DNA of 64,000 nucleotides from Rhodovulum steppense (GTDB taxonomy: Bacteria; Pseudomonadota; Alphaproteobacteria; Rhodobacterales; Rhodobacteraceae). Below are positions 9,672-16,496 of the stretch, in pieces; the stretch's first letter is position 1, and every line of letters starts with the position of its first letter. The stretch covers positions 87,883 through 151,882 of the forward strand of contig NZ_SLVM01000008.1 in assembly GCF_004339675.1 (NCBI RefSeq). The letters are read 5' to 3'. Position numbers and translations under genes: made by a program. The notes beneath the pieces are model-generated. The model searched no databases. It had not been told where the DNA came from and was given only the letters and a program-made list of their open reading frames with translations.

Positions 9672-10489
9672 GCGGGGGCGCCACCAGAACCACGGCGCTG
9701 GCCGTGGGTCCCGCGGGCGCCGAACGGGCGGGCCGCAGCCTTGCCCGCGAGGTGCCGGTGGCGCTGTCCTTTGACGGGACCACTCATGCGGTGATGCTGG
9801 CCAGCCCCGGGGATCTGGAGGATTTCGCACTGGGCTTTTCGCTGTCCGAGGGCATCGTCACAGCACCCGGCCAGATCGAGCGGATCGAGTGGGTGGATCA
9901 CCCCGAGGGGATCGAGCTGCGCATCTGGCTGGCCGTGGGGCTGGGCGCGCGGCTGCTGGAGCGACGGCGCGCGATGGCGGGGCCGGTGGGCTGCGGATTG
10001 TGCGGCATCGACAGCCTGAAAGAGGCCACCCGCCCCCTGCCCACGTTGCCGCCCGGCGGGGTGCGGCTGGCCGAGGGCGACATCGCCCGGGCGATCACCG
10101 CGCTGGCGCTGGCCCAGCCGCTGCATGCCGAAACGCGGGCGATGCATGCCGCGGGGTTCTGGACGCCCGGCGAAGGGCTGGTCTTCGCGCGCGAGGATGT
10201 GGGGCGGCACAACGCGCTCGACAAGCTTCTCGGCGCGCTGGCGCGGGCCGGGCGGGATGCCTCGGGCGGCGCGATCGTGATGACCTCGCGCGTTTCGATC
10301 GAACTAGTCCAGAAGGCGGTTCTGGCCCGCGCCCCCATCCTGATCGCCGTTTCCGCCCCCACCGACCGCGCCGCCGCGGCGGCCGAGGCGGCGGGGCTGA
10401 CCCTGATCGCGCGCGCCCGTGGCGCGGGCTTCGACATCCACACCCATCCCGACCGGATCGCATTGACAGAGGTTCCCCATGACGCCTGA
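9668..10489 (+). CDS. fdsC: FdhD-type sulfurtransferase, formate dehydrogenase accessory FdsC
   Basis: 273 aa FdhD-family protein. In this family it binds bis-MGD and transfers sulphur to make the cofactor of formate dehydrogenase active. The conserved paired cysteines are visible as CGLCG near residue 113. EDVGRHNALDK, another family signature, lies near residue 175. ATG 9668 overlaps the fdsA stop by 4 bp and the 3' end overlaps fdsD by 11 bp, as expected within the fds operon. Confidence 0.93.
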   Translation: MSGGATRTTALAVGPAGAERAGRSLAREVPVALSFDGTTHAVMLASPGDLEDFALGFSLSEGIVTAPGQIERIEWVDHPEGIELRIWLAVGLGARLLERRRAMAGPVGCGLCGIDSLKEATRPLPTLPPGGVRLAEGDIARAITALALAQPLHAETRAMHAAGFWTPGEGLVFAREDVGRHNALDKLLGALARAGRDASGGAIVMTSRVSIELVQKAVLARAPILIAVSAPTDRAAAAAEAAGLTLIARARGAGFDIHTHPDRIALTEVPHDA

Positions 10490-10700
10490 GAAACTGATCT
10501 ACATGGCCAACCAGATCGCCACCGCCTTTGCCCGGCGGCCCGAAGACGAGGCGGTGGCCGCCATCGCCGAACATATCGACGCCTTCTGGGGGCCGGGGAT
10601 GCGGGCGCAACTGCTGGCGCTGGCCGAAGCCGGTGCGCCGGATATCTCGCCGCGGGTGCTGCGCGCGGCCGAACGGATTCGCCGGCCCCAGGCGGCGTAG
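10479..10700 (+). CDS. fdsD: Formate dehydrogenase delta subunit FdsD
   Basis: 73 aa, last gene of the operon. The N-terminal phrase LIYMANQIATAF and the aromatic FWGPGMR in the middle are typical of the FdsD family, which co-purifies with some fds enzymes and aids assembly. It has no cofactor motif of its own. The start overlaps the end of fdsC. A strong hairpin begins one base after the stop, so transcription of fdsGBACD probably ends here. Confidence 0.9.
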   Translation: MTPEKLIYMANQIATAFARRPEDEAVAAIAEHIDAFWGPGMRAQLLALAEAGAPDISPRVLRAAERIRRPQAA

Positions 10701-10733
10701 CCGGCCCGTTCCGGGCCGGTTCGGGTATTTTTT
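10701..10733 (+). terminator. Rho-independent terminator after fdsD
   Basis: A perfect 8-bp stem, CCGGCCCG paired with CGGGCCGG around a TTC loop (10701-10719), is followed by a six-T run at 10728-10733. It lies between the converging fdsD and tonB genes and could also stop leftward tonB transcription. Confidence 0.75.
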
Positions 10734-10744
10734 CCAAGAAGAAA
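10723..10744 (+). repeat. Dispersed GGGTATTTT...CCAAGAAGAA intergenic element, copy 1
   Basis: GGGTA, a T run, then CCAAGAAGAAA. The same word in reverse orientation occurs at 54451-54475. Both copies adjoin a terminator hairpin between genes, so this looks like a shared 3'-end element. Confidence 0.45.
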
Positions 10745-10764
10745 CAGCGGACGCGCTGCGGGGA

Positions 10765-11682
10765 TCAGCGTCTTCCGTCGAATTTGAGCGGCAGGGTAAA
10801 GCTGTAGCTGGCGCGGTCCAGCCCCCTTGGCGCGGCGGGAAACGGCCCGGCCCGGCGGACAGCAGCCAGCGCCGCGCGGTCCAGCGCGGGATCGCCCGCG
10901 CTTTGCACCAGCCGCGCCGAGACCAGCGCGCCCTCGCGCGTCACCACCAGCTCGACCAGCGCCCGGCCGGTCGCGCGGGTCTCGCGCGGGTAGCGATGGA
11001 CCCGGCTGACCCGGGCAAGGATCCGCCCGCCCCATTCGGCATGCAGCGCGCGGGCAGCGGCCTCTGACAGGGCGGGCGCGGCGCGGGCAGGCGCGCCGGC
11101 CTGCGGCACGCGCTCGGTGCCCCGGGCGGTCTGGGCCGGGGCGGGCGGCGGTGCCGCGTCGGGACGGCGTTCGGGGCGCGGGGCGGCCATTGGCGGCTCG
11201 ACCGAAGGCGCATCCGGCGCGCGCAGCCCCTCGGGACGCGGGGGCATGTCGGGCGGCAGCGGTGCGTCATCGGCCCGGCCCGGTGCGGGCGGGACGGCCA
11301 GGATGGCCGTCTCGGCCGGGGGCGGCGCGATTGCGGGCGGCGGGGAAAGCGCGGCGGGTGCGGCATCCGCGCCGGGGGCCTCGGGAGACGGCAGGGCGAC
11401 GGGCGGGGCCGGGCTGGCCTCGGGGTCGGGGCTGCGCGGCGCGGTGACATGCGTCGGGGCGACGGGCTCGGGCGCGGCGGTCTGGACCTCGGGCGGCGCG
11501 GTCCATTCCTCGGCGAGGCGCGACAGCGCGGGCGGGGCGGCCGCCAGCGTTACCAGCGCGGTGTCGCCCTCGCCACCCCCGCCCCCGGGCGCGCCTTGCG
11601 GCCCGGCGGCAAGGCCGAACGCCGCCACATGCAGCCCCGCGGCCAGCGGCAGGAAGACCGACAACTCGGCCAGCCGTCTCAT
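10765..11682 (-). CDS. tonB: TonB-family energy transducer
   Basis: 305 aa. A short N-terminal tail and membrane anchor (LSVFLPLAAGLHVAAFGLA) are followed by a roughly 180-residue proline/alanine-rich periplasmic spanner. The C-terminal TonB domain begins near residue 215 (WGGRILARVSRVHRYPR) and contains GRALVELVVTREG. TonB couples the inner-membrane proton gradient to outer-membrane receptors. It is the last gene of the riboswitch-led B12 operon and overlaps the second exbD by 4 bp, so it is probably dedicated to cobalamin uptake. No receptor gene accompanies it. Confidence 0.88.
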   Translation of the reverse strand: MRRLAELSVFLPLAAGLHVAAFGLAAGPQGAPGGGGGEGDTALVTLAAAPPALSRLAEEWTAPPEVQTAAPEPVAPTHVTAPRSPDPEASPAPPVALPSPEAPGADAAPAALSPPPAIAPPPAETAILAVPPAPGRADDAPLPPDMPPRPEGLRAPDAPSVEPPMAAPRPERRPDAAPPPAPAQTARGTERVPQAGAPARAAPALSEAAARALHAEWGGRILARVSRVHRYPRETRATGRALVELVVTREGALVSARLVQSAGDPALDRAALAAVRRAGPFPAAPRGLDRASYSFTLPLKFDGRR

Positions 11683-12059
11683 CGCGGCACCGTTTGCAGG
11701 CGCAGCGCGCCCTGCCCCTCGGCCGCAAGCCGCGCCGCCAGCCTTGCCAGCGCCGCGGCCTCGACGCCTGCATCGGCGCGGATCACCAGCGGCAGGGCCG
11801 GGTCACGGGCGGCAAGCGCGGCAAAGACCGCCTCGCCCCGCGCCGGGCCATAGGCCAGCGCCCCGTCGGCGGACAGGTAAAGCGTGTCGCCCGCAAGCGG
11901 ATCCTGCGCCGCAGCGCGGGGCGGCGCGGTTTCAAAGGGTTCGGGGGGCGCGATCCGGGCGCTCATCAGGAAGAAGATCAGCAGCAGGAAGACCACGTTG
12001 ATCATCGGGACGATGCTTTCGGCCCTGGCGCGCGGAGCGGGAGTGTCGAAGTCGAACAT
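11679..12059 (-). CDS. exbD: ExbD-like protein 2, with Asn replacing the transmembrane Asp
   Basis: 126 aa ExbD/TolR-family protein: a short cytoplasmic N-terminus, one transmembrane helix and a small periplasmic domain. The helix reads VPMINVVFLLLIFFLM, so the acidic residue that carries protons in ExbD and TolR (Asp25 in E. coli ExbD) is Asn21 here (codon AAC). Its partner, encoded 5 bp upstream in the operon, keeps the Asp. This suggests a non-protonating subunit of a mixed ExbD pair. The start at ATG 12059 matches the MF-F-TP opening shared with the partner. Confidence 0.88.
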   Translation of the reverse strand: MFDFDTPAPRARAESIVPMINVVFLLLIFFLMSARIAPPEPFETAPPRAAAQDPLAGDTLYLSADGALAYGPARGEAVFAALAARDPALPLVIRADAGVEAAALARLAARLAAEGQGALRLQTVPR

Positions 12060-12064
12060 CGCCC

Positions 12065-12445
12065 CTACTCCACCAGCACCAGACCGGAGAAGCCCGCGCC
12101 CGCCAGCTCCTCCATCGCATCGACAAGGGCCTGAAGGGCAACCCCGTCGCGCGGGCGGATCAGCACCGGATCGGCGGGGCTGCCGGTCAGCCGACCCAGC
12201 GCCGCGGCCAGGGCGGGCAGGTCCATCGCGACACCGTTCAGCCGCAGCCCGCCGGGCGCCACCTCGACCAGCCGGGGCGGGCCCTGCCATTCGGTCGGGG
12301 CAGCGGTGGCCGGGATCAGCTCCAGCCCCGAAAACGGGCCGAAGCGGGCGGCGATCATGAAGAACACCAGCAACAGGAAGACCACGTCGATCATCGGCGT
12401 CAGGCTGGGGCGGCGGATGCGACGGGGCGTGCCGAAGGCGAACAT
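12065..12445 (-). CDS. exbD: ExbD biopolymer transport protein 1 (canonical Asp)
   Basis: 126 aa ExbD. The transmembrane helix PMIDVVFLLLVFFMI contains the conserved proton-carrying Asp20. In the known ExbB5-ExbD2 motor this residue moves protons to energise TonB. ATG 12445 overlaps the exbB stop by 3 bp. It has the same length as the second ExbD next to it and a similar opening, indicating an old tandem duplication, but the periplasmic domains have diverged. Confidence 0.92.
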   Translation of the reverse strand: MFAFGTPRRIRRPSLTPMIDVVFLLLVFFMIAARFGPFSGLELIPATAAPTEWQGPPRLVEVAPGGLRLNGVAMDLPALAAALGRLTGSPADPVLIRPRDGVALQALVDAMEELAGAGFSGLVLVE

Positions 12446-13068
12446 CAGCGCGCCCCCCCGGCCAGGAACAGCCGCGTCGCCAGATCCTCCATATCGGCCC
12501 GGGCGCTGTCGGCGATGGCCTCGAACCAGGTGACGGCCATGGCGGCGGGGATCGCGACGGCCATGCCCGCGGCGGTGGTCAGCAGCGCCGCCCAGATGCC
12601 CCCGGCCAGATCGGACGGGTCCGCGGCGGCGCCAGAGGATTCCAGCGCCTGGAACGCCTCGATCATGCCCATGACCGTGCCCAGAAGCCCCAGAAGCGGC
12701 GCGATCACCGAGATAAGCTCCAGCGCCCTTATCCCCGCGCGCGCCTCGGCCAGCAAGCGGCGGGCGATGCGGGTGGTTTCCTCGCGGGCCTTGGCCTCGG
12801 GCAGGCCCGCGCCCAGCGCCCCGATCGCCGCGCGCACCAGCCGGGCACGCAGCCCCACCCGGCCCGCGACGGTCGCCGCCGCCTCGTCGCGCGCGCCCTG
12901 TTGCCAGAGCGCGACGGCGCGTTCGGCGCGCTGGCCCGCAAAGGCGCCTAGCAGGGCAAGGCGCCACAGCTTCCACAGGATCAGCGCCAGCGTCGCCACC
13001 GACAGCGCCGCGATGGCCCAGATCGCCGGGCCGCCGCGTTCAAGGAACAGGGCAATCGCCTCCATCAT
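12445..13068 (-). CDS. exbB: ExbB-type proton channel subunit
   Basis: 207 aa MotA/TolQ/ExbB-family protein with three predicted membrane segments: near residues 13-33, and two in the C-terminal half (LISVIAPLLGLLGTVMGMIEAF and GIWAALLTTAAGMAVAIPAAMA). The LGLLGTVxGM and ALxTTAxGxxVAIP patterns are family signatures. The start is ATG 13068, preceded by the strong site GGAAGGAGG and overlapping the btuF stop. It forms the stator around the ExbD pair. Confidence 0.92.
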   Translation of the reverse strand: MMEAIALFLERGGPAIWAIAALSVATLALILWKLWRLALLGAFAGQRAERAVALWQQGARDEAAATVAGRVGLRARLVRAAIGALGAGLPEAKAREETTRIARRLLAEARAGIRALELISVIAPLLGLLGTVMGMIEAFQALESSGAAADPSDLAGGIWAALLTTAAGMAVAIPAAMAVTWFEAIADSARADMEDLATRLFLAGGAR

Positions 13069-13859
13069 CGACCTCCTTCCGCGCCCCGGAGCGCGGTGCA
13101 TATCGCCTCCAGCCCTTCGGTCAGCGCCGCGGGGCCGGGCGAGAGGATCAGCGGCGCCTTGATCTCGTGGATGCGGCCCGAACGCACCGCCGGGACCCTG
13201 TCCCAGCCGGGTCGCGCGGCGATCTTCTCGGGGCGCAGTTTCTTGCCGCACCACGAGCCGAGGATCACTTCGGGCGCGGCGGCGATCACCTCGGCATCCG
13301 TGACCACCCGATCCTTCGCGGCCTGCCGCCCGGCGAGATGGGCGAAAACATCCTCGCCCCCGGCGATCCCGATCAGGTCGGACACCCAGCCTACGCCGGA
13401 CAGGCGCGGCTCGTCCCATTCCTCGAAATAGACGCGCGGGCGGTGGGGGCGCGGGGCGGCGCGCAGGGCGTCGAGCCGCGCCTGATAGCCCGCTGCCAGC
13501 GCCTCGGCCCGGTCGGGCACGCCGGTCAGCGCGCCGAGAAAGCGGATCATCGCAAGGATGCCCGCCACATCGCGCTGGTTGAAGGCATGCACCGCGATCC
13601 CCGCCCGGATCAGCCCGGCCGCAATCTCGTGCTGGATGTCCGAGAAGGTCAGCACCAGATCGGGGTCGAGCGCGAGGATTTTCGGCAGATCGGCGGAACT
13701 GAACGCCCCCACCCGCGGCTTTTCCCGACGCACGCGCGCGGGGCGGACGGCATAGCCGGTGACGCCCACGATCCGGTGATCCTGACCCAGCAGATAAAGC
13801 GTCTCGACCGTTTCCTCGGTCAGGCAGACGATGCGCTCGGGCGGGAAGCGGCGGGTCAT
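13065..13859 (-). CDS. btuF: Cobalamin-type ABC transporter binding protein without signal peptide
   Basis: 264 aa BtuF/FhuD-like periplasmic-binding fold: N-lobe with PERIVCLTEETVETLYLLG, a linker helix, and a C-lobe with GVGWVSDLIGIAGGEDVFA. It should deliver cobalamin to BtuC. Unlike classic binding proteins it has no hydrophobic leader. ATG 13859 overlaps the btuD stop (ATGA), and the frame upstream of that ATG encodes Gly/Arg/Pro-rich sequence rather than a signal peptide. B12 specificity comes from the riboswitch upstream of the operon. Confidence 0.82.
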   Translation of the reverse strand: MTRRFPPERIVCLTEETVETLYLLGQDHRIVGVTGYAVRPARVRREKPRVGAFSSADLPKILALDPDLVLTFSDIQHEIAAGLIRAGIAVHAFNQRDVAGILAMIRFLGALTGVPDRAEALAAGYQARLDALRAAPRPHRPRVYFEEWDEPRLSGVGWVSDLIGIAGGEDVFAHLAGRQAAKDRVVTDAEVIAAAPEVILGSWCGKKLRPEKIAARPGWDRVPAVRSGRIHEIKAPLILSPGPAALTEGLEAICTALRGAEGGR

Positions 13860-14614
13860 GTCACCACCTCGACCGGCTGGACGATGGGCCCCTCGGGCGT
13901 GTCGGCCAGATAGGCGCGCAGCCCGAAGACGCGGGCGAGCGTTGGCGCGGTCAGCACCTCGCCGGGCGGGCCGTCCTCTTCCAGCCGGCCGCGATGCAGC
14001 ACCAGAAGCCGGGTGCAGAACCGCGCGGCAAGGCCCAGATCGTGCAGCGCCGCGACGACCAGACGCCCCTCGGCCGCAAGCCCCGCGAACAGGCGCATGG
14101 TGGTGATCTGGTGGGCGGGGTCCAGCCCGGCGATGGGTTCGTCGGCGATCAGCACCGGGGCCTCCTGCGCGACGGCGCGGGCGATCAGGACGCGGGCCTG
14201 TTCGCCGCCCGACAGCGCGGTGGCGCGGCGATGCTCGAACCCCGCCAGATCCATCCGGCCCAGCGCATCCGCGATGGCGGCGCGGTCGGCCGCGCCCATC
14301 CGCTGGCCGGGGCGCAGATGCGGCGTGCGGCCAAGACCCACCAGCGTTTCCACGCTGACCGGCCAGGCGATTTCGCGCATCTGCGGCAGCCAGGCGGCCG
14401 TCCGGGCGCGGTCCGCCGCCGACAGCCGCGCCAGCGAGGATGTGCCCTTGTGACGGATCAGGCCAAGGGCTGCGCGCATCAGCGTGGTCTTGCCCGCACC
14501 GTTCGGACCGATCAGGCCGACGAATTCGCCCGGGCGCAGGTCGGCCGAAACGTCATCGACCACCGGACAGGGGCCGCGATGGACGCTCAGATGCGACAGG
14601 ATCAGCCCGGTCAT
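13856..14614 (-). CDS. btuD: ABC transporter ATPase, cobalamin import
   Basis: 252 aa ATPase. The Walker A motif is GPNGAGKTT near residue 37, the signature LSGGEQARV near residue 140, Walker B VLIADEP near residue 160, and the switch histidine is in AALHDLGLA. It belongs to the FecE/BtuD branch for cobalamin and iron chelates. Its ends overlap btuC and btuF by 4 bp each. It powers import through the BtuC dimer. Confidence 0.92.
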   Translation of the reverse strand: MTGLILSHLSVHRGPCPVVDDVSADLRPGEFVGLIGPNGAGKTTLMRAALGLIRHKGTSSLARLSAADRARTAAWLPQMREIAWPVSVETLVGLGRTPHLRPGQRMGAADRAAIADALGRMDLAGFEHRRATALSGGEQARVLIARAVAQEAPVLIADEPIAGLDPAHQITTMRLFAGLAAEGRLVVAALHDLGLAARFCTRLLVLHRGRLEEDGPPGEVLTAPTLARVFGLRAYLADTPEGPIVQPVEVVT

Positions 14615-15603
14615 GCGCCCGCCTCGCGCCGTGTCTTGTAGATCAGGTGGAAGAACAGCGGCGCACCGAGGATGGCGGTCAGCACGCCGAGCTTCAGGTC
14701 GCGATCCGGCAGGATCAGCCGCACCGCAAGATCCGACGCCAGCAGCAGCGCCGCCCCCCCCAGCGCCGAGGCCAGCAGAAGCCGCCCGGGCCGCGCGCCG
14801 ACCAGCGGGCGCAGCAGATGCGGCACGATCAGCCCGACGAAGCCGATGGCCCCCGCCACCGCGACGCCCGCACCGACCGAGGCCGCGACCCCCAGCACCA
14901 GCGCCAGCCGCAGGCGCGAAAGCCGGATGCCCAGCGCCTCGGCCGCGTCCTCGCCCAGCGTCAGCGCGTCAAGGCCGCGGCCCAGCCCCGCGATCAGAAG
15001 CCAGCCCACCAGCGTCAGCGGCAGCGCCATCCAGACATGGGCAAAGGACCGGTCCGCGAGCGACCCCATCATCCAGAACACGATATCGGCGGCCGCATAG
15101 GGGTTGGGCGACAGGTTCAGCACCAGCGCCGTCAGCGCGCCGGCCAGCGAGGACAGCGCGATGCCCGCAAGGATCAGCGTGAAGGCCCCGCCCCGCGGGC
15201 CTGCCAGCACCAGCAGAAGCAGGACCGCGACCAGCGCACCGGCCAGCGCCAGCCCCGGCAGCGCCAGCGCATGCGCCGCCGCCAGCCCGGTCTGCAACGC
15301 GATCACCGCCCCCAGCGCGGCCGAGGCCGACACCCCGATCAGCCCCGGTTCGGCCAGCGGATTGCGCAGATAGCCCTGCAATGCGGCCCCCGACAGGCCG
15401 AGGCTTGCGCCCACCAGCACCGCAAGGATCGCGCGGGGCAGCCGGATCTCGCGCATCACCAGCGCCGCGGCATCGCCCTGTCCGGTGACCAGCGCACCAA
15501 GGCTTTCGCCCGGGGCCAGCCCGGCCGGGCCGACCAGCAGCGCGGCCAGGAAAAGCGCCGCGACCAGTGCGGACAGCGCTGCGATCAGCGCCCGAAAGCT
15601 CAT
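14611..15603 (-). CDS. btuC: ABC transporter permease of the FecCD/BtuC family
   Basis: 330 aa with about ten hydrophobic helices. Family signatures include RLPRAILAVLVGASLGLSGA, GLIGVSASAALGA and GFVGLIVPHLLRPLVG. It forms the inner-membrane channel for cobalamin. ATG 15603 (MSFRAL) starts just before the first membrane helix; the same frame is open to 15723, but that stretch is leader RNA and encodes Arg-rich, non-family sequence. First gene after the cobalamin riboswitch. Confidence 0.9.
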   Translation of the reverse strand: MSFRALIAALSALVAALFLAALLVGPAGLAPGESLGALVTGQGDAAALVMREIRLPRAILAVLVGASLGLSGAALQGYLRNPLAEPGLIGVSASAALGAVIALQTGLAAAHALALPGLALAGALVAVLLLLVLAGPRGGAFTLILAGIALSSLAGALTALVLNLSPNPYAAADIVFWMMGSLADRSFAHVWMALPLTLVGWLLIAGLGRGLDALTLGEDAAEALGIRLSRLRLALVLGVAASVGAGVAVAGAIGFVGLIVPHLLRPLVGARPGRLLLASALGGAALLLASDLAVRLILPDRDLKLGVLTAILGAPLFFHLIYKTRREAGA

Positions 15604-15683
15604 CGCCGCCACCCATGCCCGCGTCCTGCGGGTTCGACAATTCGTTCGGCACACATGGCCGCGGTCCCCTCGCCCTTCATCAT

Positions 15684-15776
15684 CTGTCCGGACGGGCGCA
15701 GGGGCCTGACGCAGACGGTGCACGATGCCACCTCTGCGGTCTGGCCGCCTCCGGGTCGCGCCCCGCGCCCGGACAG
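15684..15776 (-). promoter_or_regulatory. Possible expression-platform pairing of the B12 riboswitch
   Basis: Between the aptamer and btuC, GCGCCCGGACAG (plus strand, 15765-15776) can pair with CTGTCCGGACGGGCGC (15684-15699), leaving a small bulge. Such a long-range helix 100-200 nt from the aptamer could be the switching hairpin or an anti-terminator. This is inferred from complementarity only. Confidence 0.35.
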
Positions 15777-15785
15777 GGTGATCTT

Positions 15786-15975
15786 ACCTCGGCAGGTCTC
15801 CTGGCTTGCGGGTCATCGCTTGGCTGGCCTTCCCGGGGCATTGCGCCCAGTGGCACCTGTCAGCCGCGCTCTCCGCCTACAGTTGCGGGGGCAGCCGCGG
15901 AATTGCCCGTTGCCGGGCGCACCGCGTTCCCTTTTCATCCGCCCCTTGCGGGGTGGAACCGAAGTGGGTCATGCC
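15786..15975 (-). ncRNA. Cobalamin riboswitch
   Basis: Read on the minus strand this leader contains, in order, GGTTCC, the GAAAAGGGAACGCGGTGCG core, CCCGCAACTGTA, GCCACTG, CCGGGAAGGCC and the terminal B12 box GCCAGGAGACCTGCCGA (15789-15805). These are the conserved blocks of the adenosylcobalamin aptamer. It ends about 180 nt before btuC, so the btuCDF-exbB-exbD-exbD-tonB operon should be repressed when cobalamin is plentiful. Together with the downstream leader it accounts for most of the 461-bp gene-free stretch 15604-16064; I see no gene in the rest. Confidence 0.95.
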
Positions 15976-16054
15976 TAGCGCATCGGCGGGAAATGTGAAA
16001 GGCCCTGATCGTCCGTCGGGCGGTGGCGGAAGGGGAATCCGGAAATCGGAATTC

Positions 16055-16093
16055 CATCGGACTTTCATCGGACTTTCATCGGACTTTCGTCGG
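16055..16093. repeat. Tandem 11-bp repeat at the 3' end of cueR
   Basis: Three exact head-to-tail copies of CATCGGACTTT at 16055-16065, 16066-16076 and 16077-16087, plus a degenerate fourth (CGTCGG). The repeat crosses the cueR stop codon. As 11 is not a multiple of three, copy-number change would alter the last residues of CueR. Confidence 0.9.
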
Positions 16094-16496
16094 CATCGCC
16101 CGCCCGGCCCTGCTCGCCCGCCAGACCGCGCAGGATCGGGCAATCGGGCCGGTGATCGCCCGCGCAGGCCTCGACCAGGTCGGACAGCGTCGCGCGCATC
16201 TCGTGCAGTTCGGCGATCTTGGCGTCGATCTGGGCCAGGTGGTCCTGCGCCAGACGCTTCACATCGGCGCTGGCCCGGCCCTTGTCGGCGTAAAGCGCCA
16301 GAAGGACTCGGCATTCCTCGATGGTGAAGCCCAAGCTGCGCGCCCGGCCGAGGAAGGCGAGGTTATGGGCGTCGCGTTCGGAGAAATGGCGATAGCCGTT
16401 ATCCCCCCGCATCGGGCGGATCAGGCCGATCTCCTCGTAATAGCGGATGGTCTTGGGCGGCAGCCCGGTGCGCTCGGCCACCTGTCCGATATTCAT
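16065..16496 (-). CDS. cueR: MerR-family copper-responsive regulator CueR
   Basis: 143 aa. A MerR helix-turn-helix occupies residues 1-70 (IGQVAERTGLPPKTIRYYEEIGLI), followed by a dimerisation helix. The copper(I) loop has Cys111 and Cys119 in a C-x7-C arrangement, as in E. coli CueR (Cys112/Cys120), which marks monovalent coinage-metal sensing. The start overlaps the copA stop by 4 bp, so copA and cueR form one autoregulated operon. The last residues fall within an 11-bp tandem repeat. Confidence 0.9.
   Translation of the reverse strand: MNIGQVAERTGLPPKTIRYYEEIGLIRPMRGDNGYRHFSERDAHNLAFLGRARSLGFTIEECRVLLALYADKGRASADVKRLAQDHLAQIDAKIAELHEMRATLSDLVEACAGDHRPDCPILRGLAGEQGRAGDADESPMKVR

Noticed and set aside
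15604..15723. N-terminal extension of btuC to 15723
   Set aside because: It would code in the riboswitch leader, is Arg-rich, and does not look like a FecCD permease N-terminus.
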